Below are positions 6,418-11,665 of a stretch of 11,665 nt of DNA, one piece after another. The notes under the pieces were generated by a model. It searched no databases, had not been told where the DNA came from, and saw only the letters and a program-made list of their open reading frames with translations. Origin of the DNA: Burkholderiales bacterium. Its GTDB lineage: Bacteria > Pseudomonadota > Gammaproteobacteria > Burkholderiales > Casimicrobiaceae. The position numbers and the translations under genes were made by a program. Every line of letters starts with the position of its first letter. Position 1 is the stretch's first letter. The stretch covers positions 1 through 11,665 of the forward strand of contig JAITMH010000190.1 in NCBI GenBank assembly GCA_031277445.1. The letters run 5' to 3'.

Positions 6418-6891
6418 TCAGTCGGCATTTTTACGCAAACGCTCCAATGTATTGGCCAATTCGACGGCGGCCAGCGCCGCTTCGTAACCTTTCTGATCCA
6501 TCCGCGCCAACGCCTGTTCGTCGGTTTCGCACGTCAACACGCCGTTGCCGATCGCAATATCGAAATCGAGCGCAACGTCGCTGATGCCACGCGCCGATTC
6601 ATTGCTGACGATCTCGAAATGATAGGTTTCGCCGCGAATCACAGCACCCAGCGCAATCAGCGCATGAAAACGCCCGGTCTGCGCCATTCCCTGCAACGCC
6701 AGAGGAATCTCCAGCGCTCCGGGAACCCGCACCAGCGTAATATGCGCGTCAATCACTTCTTTTTCACGCAAAAAGCGCAATGCGCCTTTGAGCAGCCCTT
6801 CGCCTGTTTCGGCATTGAAACGCGCCAGCACAATGCCGATACGCATTCCGGCTGCGTGCGTTTTGTTGGGAATTTCGTGAAGTTTCATCAT
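6418..6891 (-). CDS. ribH: 6,7-dimethyl-8-ribityllumazine synthase
   Basis: RibH condenses the four-carbon phosphate made by RibB with the ribitylamino-pyrimidine to give lumazine, the penultimate step of riboflavin synthesis. It usually forms pentamer or 60-mer shells in the cytoplasm. The 157-residue product is full length. It shows the substrate-binding RFN (24-26), VPGALEIPLA (56-65) and GAVIRGETYHFE (82-93) with the catalytic His91. FDIAIGNGVLTCETDEQA follows near the C-terminal third. The ATGs at 6891 and 6888 are adjacent, so the start may be one codon shorter. No clear ribosome binding site is seen. It lies 32 bases after ribBX and just before nusB, a common proteobacterial order. Confidence 0.96.
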   Translation of the reverse strand: MMKLHEIPNKTHAAGMRIGIVLARFNAETGEGLLKGALRFLREKEVIDAHITLVRVPGALEIPLALQGMAQTGRFHALIALGAVIRGETYHFEIVSNESARGISDVALDFDIAIGNGVLTCETDEQALARMDQKGYEAALAAVELANTLERLRKNAD

Positions 6892-6923
6892 CGTTCAAAA
6901 AAAGTGAAGTTGTTCTGTTTCGT

Positions 6924-8030
6924 TCACGACGGCGCGTTCAACAGTCCCTGTTCCTGAAACCCGGTCACTTCCAATCCGAAACCCGCCATGCTCGGCATTT
7001 TCCGTGGCCGCGCCAGCAAGCGCATTTTCTGAACGTTCAAGTCGCGCAGAATCTGTGCGCCGATTCCATAATCGCGCAGCGCCATCGACACGTCGGCATT
7101 CCGTTTTTCCGCCGCCGCACGGTAGCGCAAATCCTGAGCGCTCTCCGGTCGATGCAAAAAGACCATCACGCCTGCGGACGCCGCCTTCAGTTCGCGCAAC
7201 GCCGGAAACACGCCCCAGGCGTGCGACTCGCTTTGCACGTCCAGCAAATCCATGATCGAAATCGGTTCATGCACACGCACCAGCGTTTCTTGTTCCGGTA
7301 TCGGTGTTCCATGAACCAGCGCCAAATGTGTTGCGTCGGTCAGCTTGTCGCGGTAAATAAACAACTCGAACGCGCCCACTGTTGTTTGCAATGGCCGTTG
7401 CGCCATTCGTTCCAGCAACGTTTCGTTCTGACTGCGGTGATGAATCAGATCCGCAATCGTACCGATTTTCAATCCGTGTTTTTCCGCAAAGATTTCGAGA
7501 TCCGGCAAACGCGCCATCGCGCCATCCTCTTTGAGGACTTCGCAGATTACTGTGGACGGCATCAATCCCGCCATTCGCGCCAGATCGCAACCCGCTTCCG
7601 TGTGACCTGCCCGCACCAACACGCCGCCGGGTTGCGCCATCAGCGGAAAAATATGTCCCGGTTGCACCAAATCTTCAGGCCTGGCATCGGGCGCAACCGC
7701 CGCTTGAATGGTACGGGCGCGGTCGGCTGCGGAAATGCCGGTCGTCACTCCTTCTGCCGCTTCAATCGACAACGTGAAATTGGTGCCCAGCGATGAGCGA
7801 TTGGTTGGCGTCATCAGCGGCAGTTTCAATTGCTGGCAGCGTTCCGACGTTAACGTCAGACAAACGAGTCCGCGTGCGTGCGTCGCCATGAAATTGATCG
7901 CTTCCGGCGTCACAAATTCCGCCGCAAGCATGAGGTCACCTTCGTTCTCGCGGTTTTCTTCATCGACCAGAACAATCATCCGGCCTGCTCTCAACTCGGC
8001 GAGAACTTCAGGGATAGGCGCTATCGCCAT
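6924..8030 (-). CDS. ribB: 3,4-dihydroxy-2-butanone-4-phosphate synthase with degenerate GTP cyclohydrolase II domain (RibBX type)
   Basis: The N-terminal domain (about 1-200) converts ribulose 5-phosphate to the four-carbon unit used by RibH. It has DEENRENEGD (23-32), NFMATHARGLVC (46-57), TTGISAADRA (96-105) and RAGHTEAGCDLARMAGL (140-156), with the expected acidic and His residues. The C-terminal domain (about 205-368) follows the GTP cyclohydrolase II fold, and RDYGIGAQILRDL is still recognisable. The three zinc-binding cysteines of active enzymes are absent: the equivalent stretch from VRVHEPISIMDLLD (250-263) to about residue 282 contains no Cys. It should therefore lack cyclohydrolase activity, like the RibBX proteins described in Proteobacteria. 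Its start has GGAG eight bases upstream. No FMN riboswitch fits in the 52-base gap before it. Confidence 0.93.
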   Translation of the reverse strand: MAIAPIPEVLAELRAGRMIVLVDEENRENEGDLMLAAEFVTPEAINFMATHARGLVCLTLTSERCQQLKLPLMTPTNRSSLGTNFTLSIEAAEGVTTGISAADRARTIQAAVAPDARPEDLVQPGHIFPLMAQPGGVLVRAGHTEAGCDLARMAGLMPSTVICEVLKEDGAMARLPDLEIFAEKHGLKIGTIADLIHHRSQNETLLERMAQRPLQTTVGAFELFIYRDKLTDATHLALVHGTPIPEQETLVRVHEPISIMDLLDVQSESHAWGVFPALRELKAASAGVMVFLHRPESAQDLRYRAAAEKRNADVSMALRDYGIGAQILRDLNVQKMRLLARPRKMPSMAGFGLEVTGFQEQGLLNAPS

Positions 8031-8082
8031 GTTGTTAACTCCAAACTCAATTTCAAAATGCGCACAGGGATTATTTTACCTC

Positions 8083-8673
8083 TTATGCTGAGGGACGGCG
8101 CGCCGATTTGGGACGAAATGCCGGACAAACCGCATCATGGGTTTCGACGTAAGGCCCGCCGATCAATTCGATGCAATACGGCACCGCCGCAAAAATACCC
8201 TGAACCCGCGTTTTCCCGTTTTCGTCCTTGACGCCTTCCAGCGTTTCACGAATCGCCTTTGGCTGACCCGGCAAATTCAAAATCAGCGCTTTTTTCCGGA
8301 TGGCGCCGATCTGGCGCGACAAAATCGCCGTCGGCACATAATGCAATGAAATCTGCCGCATCTGCTCGCCGAAGCCCGGCATGATTTTATCGGCAACCGC
8401 CGCCGTAGCATCCGGCGTCACATCGCGCATGGCCGGACCAGTGCCGCCGGTCGTCAGCACCAGCGAACAATGCGCCTCGTCGATCAATTCGATCAACGTG
8501 CGCTCAATCATCGGCTGTTCATCAGCAATCAACCGTGTCTCGAAATGCACCGGCGTTTTCAGCGCCTGCGTCAGCCAATCGCACAGCGCAGGAATTCCCT
8601 GATCCTCGTAAACACCCTGAGAAGCGCGGTCGCTGACCGACACCAGACCAACACGCAACAGAGAAGCATTCAT
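8083..8673 (-). CDS. mog: Molybdopterin adenylyltransferase
   Basis: Mog adenylates molybdopterin with ATP, preparing it for molybdenum insertion by MoeA in molybdenum cofactor synthesis. The 196-residue product closely follows E. coli MogA: VGLVSVSDRASQGVYEDQG (8-26), LIADEQ (48-53), LTTGGTGPAMRDVTPDAT (73-90), MPGFGEQMRQISLHYVPTA, LNLPGQPKAI and PYCIELIGGPYVET. Asp51 and Asp84 correspond to the key aspartates of MogA. Its ATG overlaps the darP stop in an ATGA junction (8670-8673), and AGG lies about six bases upstream of the start, so it is probably translationally coupled to darP. A 52-base gap separates it from ribBX. No other molybdenum cofactor gene is visible. Confidence 0.96.
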   Translation of the reverse strand: MNASLLRVGLVSVSDRASQGVYEDQGIPALCDWLTQALKTPVHFETRLIADEQPMIERTLIELIDEAHCSLVLTTGGTGPAMRDVTPDATAAVADKIMPGFGEQMRQISLHYVPTAILSRQIGAIRKKALILNLPGQPKAIRETLEGVKDENGKTRVQGIFAAVPYCIELIGGPYVETHDAVCPAFRPKSARRPSA

Positions 8674-9242
8674 GGCGAAACCTGCTTTGAAATATGAGAC
8701 ACCGCTTTGGACGCGCTTTGGGAAACGTCACCCGTGTGCGCGTCAAAAAGCATTTTCAAATCCTGAAACAACAAACGGTAATTCTTGGGCGCTGCCTTCT
8801 GCTGACGGCGTTCCTGTTGCGCTTGTTCAATGCGCTGCTGCCATGCCTCGCGCACTTCCGCCGAAAACGTGTCGGGGAATTTCACCGTCAACGCTTCAAG
8901 CGACGATGCAGGTTCCTCCAGCAAACGCTGCCGCCAATTTTCCAGCAACGCCATTTTTGCTTTCTCGGCAGCAGGAACGGCTGTTTGCGCCGCCAGAAAT
9001 GCTCGAATCGGCTCAGGGTCAACATCGCGCATCAACCGCCCGATGAATTGCATCTGACGCCGCCGCGCTTCATGCCGGGTCATCGTCTGCACCGCGACAA
9101 TGGCGTCGAACAAGCGCTCAGGAAGATCGAGCGTTTCCAGCCTGGCAACGCTTAACGCAACCAACGCTTCCCCCAATGCCTGAACTTCATGCATCTCTCT
9201 TTTTCGTTGCGACTTGGAGGGAACTAAAAACGGATCAAGCAT
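8670..9242 (-). CDS. darP: Ribosome maturation factor DarP (YjgA)
   Basis: DarP binds late 50S precursors and helps fold the peptidyl-transferase region of 23S rRNA. The 190-residue product from the ATG at 9242 shows family features: SKSQRKREMHEVQALGEALV (11-30), RHEARRRQMQFIGRLMRDVD about residues 56-75, and a basic, Gln-rich helix near LLFQDLKMLF close to the C-terminus. It resembles the E. coli pattern of SKSEIKRDAEELKRLG and EGRRRQLQLIGKMLR. A TTG at 9251 would add three residues and has GAAAG directly before it, so the start is open between TTG and ATG. The stop overlaps the mog start by four bases. In several betaproteobacteria this gene neighbours mog, as here. Confidence 0.92.
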   Translation of the reverse strand: MLDPFLVPSKSQRKREMHEVQALGEALVALSVARLETLDLPERLFDAIVAVQTMTRHEARRRQMQFIGRLMRDVDPEPIRAFLAAQTAVPAAEKAKMALLENWRQRLLEEPASSLEALTVKFPDTFSAEVREAWQQRIEQAQQERRQQKAAPKNYRLLFQDLKMLFDAHTGDVSQSASKAVSHISKQVSP

Positions 9243-9305
9243 TTTTTTCAACTTTCGATGGGTTCGGGTAGCATATCACACCGTTGATATTCATCCCCGG
9301 CGTTT

Positions 9306-10262
9306 CTACGTTCCCGCCACCAACGCCTTCGCCCAGACGCTCACATCTTCCGTGAACGGATCCGCCATCAACAAATTCGACATGCTGCGCAACCAGGTAA
9401 TTTGCCGCTTGGCGAGTTGCCGCGTCGCCGCGATGCCGGTGGCGCGTAGCGTGGCTTTATCAGTTCCCTTACCGCTTTCACCATCGAGATACGTCCAGAC
9501 TTGTCGATAACCCACGCAACGCATCGACGGCATGGATGGCGTCAGCGGATAACGCGACCGCAGCGCTCGCACCTCATCAATCAACCCTTCTTCCAACATC
9601 TGATCGAAACGTCGCGCAATGGCTTCATGCAACAGCTTCCGGTCATTCGGCAATAAAGCCAAACACAAATGCGAACCCAACGTTTCATCTGCTTGTTGCT
9701 GTCCTTGCCGCTGTCCCTGCAACTTCGACAACGGCTCGCCCGTCAACCGCCACACCTCGAGCGCACGTTGAATACGCTGCGCGTCCGTCGGTTTAAGACG
9801 CGCCGCCGTAACCGGATCGACACGAGCAAGTTCCGCGTGCAACATCGGCCAGCCATCGCGCACCGCCCAGGCATCCAGCTCAATGCGCACAGCCTCATCC
9901 GCCATCGGCAACTCACTCAAACCTTCGAGCAGCGCCTTGAAATACAACATCGTGCCGCCCACCAGCAAAGGCCGTTTGCCGCGCAACCGAATCTCCCGGA
10001 CGGCGGCAAGCGCATCGCGCACAAAACGCGCCGCCGAATAAGGCTCGGTCGGGTCGATCAAGTCAATCAAATGATGCGGAATTCGCGCACACGTTGCAGC
10101 ATCCGGCTTGGCGGTGCCGATATTCATCCCGCGATAGACCTGCGCCGAATCGACACTGACGATTTCGCCGTCAAAATAATCGGCAAGCGCCAGCGCCAAC
10201 GCGCTTTTTCCGGTCGCCGTCGGCCCCATCAGCAAAATGGCAGGTGGGAAATGAGAAGACAT
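9306..10262 (-). CDS. miaA: tRNA dimethylallyltransferase
   Basis: MiaA transfers a dimethylallyl group to the N6 of adenosine 37 in tRNAs that read codons starting with U, which stabilises pairing and helps frame maintenance. From the ATG at 10262 it has 318 residues, the usual length. It has a P-loop GPTATGKS (13-20), VDSAQVYRGMNIGTAKP (37-53), HHLIDLIDP (63-71), GGTMLYFKALLEGL (102-115), the RIQRALEVW block, MRCVGYRQVW and TRQLAKRQITWLRS. A Gln/Gly-rich run (LQGQRQGQQQ) comes from a 12-base duplication. An upstream ATG at 10304 is rejected because its 14 extra residues come from dispersed-repeat DNA. No clear ribosome binding site is seen. It is the first gene of the minus cluster, followed by darP after about 60 bases. 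Confidence 0.96.
   Translation of the reverse strand: MSSHFPPAILLMGPTATGKSALALALADYFDGEIVSVDSAQVYRGMNIGTAKPDAATCARIPHHLIDLIDPTEPYSAARFVRDALAAVREIRLRGKRPLLVGGTMLYFKALLEGLSELPMADEAVRIELDAWAVRDGWPMLHAELARVDPVTAARLKPTDAQRIQRALEVWRLTGEPLSKLQGQRQGQQQADETLGSHLCLALLPNDRKLLHEAIARRFDQMLEEGLIDEVRALRSRYPLTPSMPSMRCVGYRQVWTYLDGESGKGTDKATLRATGIAATRQLAKRQITWLRSMSNLLMADPFTEDVSVWAKALVAGT
9698..9721 (-). repeat. In-frame 12-base duplication inside miaA
   Basis: Plus-strand units GCTGTCCTTGCC (9698-9709) and GCTGTCCCTGCA (9710-9721) differ at two positions and encode the repeated Gln/Gly pattern of LQGQ-RQGQ-QQ. Similar in unit length to the nusB expansion, though shorter. Confidence 0.6.
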
Positions 10263-10280
10263 GTTTACAAATAAAATAAT

Positions 10281-10512
10281 TTTAACCGCAAAGCCGGATT
10301 TCACGTGGGGCGGGGAAAAAAACCTTTAAACCACGAAAAACACGAAAGCCACGAAAAAAAATAGCTGTCATTCTGCGCGAAGTCGCAGAATCCATAAAAA
10401 TTAACCGCAAAGAACGCAAAGAAAGGAGCGCGGGCGTCCCGCCCGCAACCCCGCCTCACGCGGAGACGCGGAGAACGCGGAGCGTGCCTTTCTCCCCTCT
10501 CCCGCTTGCGGG
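10281..10512. repeat. Second composite repeat mosaic upstream of miaA
   Basis: It holds modules also present at 5338-5890 plus one new type. In order these are TTTAACCGCAAAG (10281-10293), a CACGAAA-type tandem run (10328-10359, new here), the ATTCTGCG inverted repeat (10367-10395), an AACGCAAAGA run (10401-10424), a GCGGGC/GCCCGC hairpin (10430-10446), three CGCGGAG units (10459-10482), and half of a CCCCTCTCCC-type hairpin (10491-10512). The last module stops abruptly at the IS end. Confidence 0.75.
10367..10395. repeat. ATTCTGCG inverted repeat, 6-base loop
   Basis: Arms ATTCTGCG (10370-10377) and CGCAGAAT (10384-10391) enclose the loop CGAAGT. This is the simplest of three copies in the window; those at 5607-5640 and 5382-5439 have an extended loop and a nested element. 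Confidence 0.7.
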
Positions 10513-11665
10513 TGTTCAGACCGGGGACATCGCAGACAGTTGTTCGGAGACATCGTGAACACATTTCAGAAGGATTTTCCCACATAAACGGCACCTTGCT
10601 TCAAGTCGATCAAGCCTATTTTGGTGCTGTACCACCACAAGGAATAAATCCCTTCGCCCTTTTCTTCCCGGATACCCAAAAACTCCCCGATGAAAGCCTT
10701 GCCGATTTTCACGGAATGGTTCTTGAAGGAAAGCTTTCCGCTGCTATCCCCCTTGCGCACACTCATGGATGGATCGTATTCCGGTGGCGCGGGGTTGGGG
10801 TTGTAACTCCTGATTGATGGTCGGTAGCGCTCCGACGGCACTTGCCATGTCAGCGCTTCGTGCGGACGTTCCTGGTTGTAGCACTGACGCCAGTGATCGA
10901 AGAAGCAGGTGGTCTGTTCAAAACCGGTAAAACGGCGTCCTTGCAGCAGTTCGCTTTTGAGCGTGGCATGCAGCCGCTCCAGTTTGCCCTGCGTCTGCGG
11001 GTGGTACGGGCGCGAATGACCTACTCCGATGCCTTGGCGCATCAGCCACAATTCCAGCGCTGTCCAACGCCCTGTGGTATCTCCCCAAGGGGCGCCGTTG
11101 TCCATCGTCATGCGCTCCGGAAGGCCGTAGCGGGTAAAGACCTCGATGAGGCGACTTTGCACGGTTTGGCGCTTTTCGTCCGAGCAGGCGCTCAGGCACA
11201 GCAGGTAGCGTGAGTGGTCGTCCAGCAGGGTCAGCGGGTGGCAGCGCCCGGCGTCTGCCTCGAAGTGGCCTTTGAAGTCCATCTGCCAGAGTTGGTTAGG
11301 CGCCTCATGTTCAAAGCGCCCAACGGATCGTGATGGTGCGCCTTTCGCCTCATGCAACCCGTTTCGGCGCAGGATCGTGTGGATGGTGCTGGCCGCAGGC
11401 ATCACATGGCCTTGCCGCTCCAGCCATGCCTTGAGTTTCCTGGCTCCCCACACAGGCCATTTCCGGGCAGCCTCCAGGATTTGGCTCTCTATTTGGCAAT
11501 CCGTCCGGCACGGCGAGTGTACCGGACGACGCGAGCGCTCTTCAAGCCCGGCTTCGCCTTCGTTCAGGTAGCGCCCAAGCCATTTGTAGCCTGTCGCCGG
11601 GCAAACGCCATAGCGCCGACACAGTTCCCGGATGTTCGACTCCGGTTGTAGGGCAAACCGTATCA
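10513..11665 (-). mobile_element. IS481-family insertion sequence (one end plus most of the transposase; other end off the right edge)
   Basis: The element's transposase fills 10566-11665. The outer end is placed at 10513, where the repeat hairpin breaks off and the sequence TGTTCAGACCGGGGACATCG begins, because a TGT terminus suits this family. A related direct repeat starts 28 bases further in (TGTTC at 10541-10545, GACATCG at 10549-10555) and could be a transposase binding site. The opposite inverted repeat and any target-site duplication lie beyond the window, so the boundary is inferred from one side only. Confidence 0.75.
10566..11665 (-). CDS. IS481-family DDE transposase (N-terminus off the right edge)
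   Basis: This protein cuts and joins the ends of the insertion sequence. The frame runs without a stop from the right edge to TGA at 10568-10566, giving 366 residues in view. Only a small N-terminal piece should be missing. It starts with a helix-turn-helix region (ELCRRYGVCPATGYKWL, then GEAGLEERSRRPVHSP). The integrase core follows with the DDE triad: Asp in QMDFKGHF, Asp in MTMDNGAPWG and Glu in QGKLERLH. HPQTQGKLERLH and YNQERPHEAL are typical of this family. The C-terminal 80 or so residues form a basic, beta-rich tail. A GTG at 11453 lies internally and is not the true start. The gene looks intact in view, so the element may be active. Confidence 0.93.
   Translation of the reverse strand, partial: IRFALQPESNIRELCRRYGVCPATGYKWLGRYLNEGEAGLEERSRRPVHSPCRTDCQIESQILEAARKWPVWGARKLKAWLERQGHVMPAASTIHTILRRNGLHEAKGAPSRSVGRFEHEAPNQLWQMDFKGHFEADAGRCHPLTLLDDHSRYLLCLSACSDEKRQTVQSRLIEVFTRYGLPERMTMDNGAPWGDTTGRWTALELWLMRQGIGVGHSRPYHPQTQGKLERLHATLKSELLQGRRFTGFEQTTCFFDHWRQCYNQERPHEALTWQVPSERYRPSIRSYNPNPAPPEYDPSMSVRKGDSSGKLSFKNHSVKIGKAFIGEFLGIREEKGEGIYSLWWYSTKIGLIDLKQGAVYVGKSF

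Larger units (their letters stand above)
10263..10565. other. Region upstream of miaA: repeats and the IS end, no gene
   Basis: These roughly 300 bases hold a second repeat mosaic (10281-10512) and the outer end of the insertion sequence (10513-10565). The promoter of the six-gene minus cluster should lie here. The A/T-rich bases 10263-10285 directly before miaA include plausible -10-like tracts, but I cannot name a convincing promoter. Confidence 0.6.

Noticed and set aside
8031..8082. Possible FMN riboswitch before ribBX
   Set aside because: The gap to mog is only 52 bases, too short for the riboswitch, and no conserved elements are visible.
9669..10274. 201-codon plus-strand frame inside miaA
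   Set aside because: It is antisense to conserved MiaA motifs, rich in Arg, His and Gln as expected for a shadow frame.
10263..10304. Upstream ATG start for miaA at 10304
   Set aside because: The added residues come from the TTTAACCGCAAAG repeat; the 10262 start gives the normal family length with the P-loop at the usual place.
10566..11453. Transposase beginning at the GTG at 11453
   Set aside because: The same frame continues upstream without a stop to the window edge and encodes the expected helix-turn-helix, so the true start is outside the window.

Overview
This window looks like a chromosomal segment from a moderately GC-rich proteobacterium, most likely a betaproteobacterium. The evidence is the Escherichia coli-type glutamate-cysteine ligase, the Mog and DarP homologues, the ribB-ribH-nusB gene order, and a RibB fused to a degenerate GTP cyclohydrolase II domain. 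No rRNA, tRNA or CRISPR array was recognised. The assignment is by protein resemblance recalled from memory, not by a search.

Layout: (1) 1-1088, minus strand, most of gshA (glutathione synthesis), whose C-terminus lies off the left edge. (2) 1089-1361, a divergent intergenic region holding a strong gshA ribosome binding site and one doubtful small ORF. (3) 1362-2843 and 2878-5337, plus strand, mgtE (magnesium channel) followed 34 bases later by a large membrane-anchored protein that resembles a glycoside hydrolase and has no name I can give it. (4) 5338-5890, a dense mosaic of short palindromic and tandem intergenic repeats, closed at both ends by a 17-base inverted repeat, filling the space between the convergent GH-like gene and nusB and running into the nusB coding sequence. 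(5) 5841-10262, minus strand, a compact housekeeping cluster in transcription order miaA, darP (yjgA), mog, ribBX, ribH, nusB. (6) 10281-10512, a second mosaic of the same repeat families upstream of miaA. (7) 10513-11665, one end and most of the transposase of an IS481-family insertion sequence, which appears to have inserted into a hairpin of that second mosaic.

How the genes fit together: the six-gene minus cluster combines tRNA modification (MiaA), large ribosomal subunit maturation (DarP), molybdenum cofactor assembly (Mog), riboflavin synthesis (RibBX supplies the four-carbon unit and RibH makes lumazine) and transcription antitermination (NusB). Its small gaps and overlaps suggest co-transcription. 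The ribA, ribD and ribE functions are not in the window.

The most unusual content is the repeat biology: repeat nested in repeat, repeat-derived sequence forming the NusB C-terminus, a perfect-length 4 x 12 bp in-frame expansion near the NusB N-terminus, and an IS sitting in a repeat hairpin. The uncharacterised GH-like protein is the best candidate for unknown biochemistry. I did not find a defence system or other clear multi-gene novel system.
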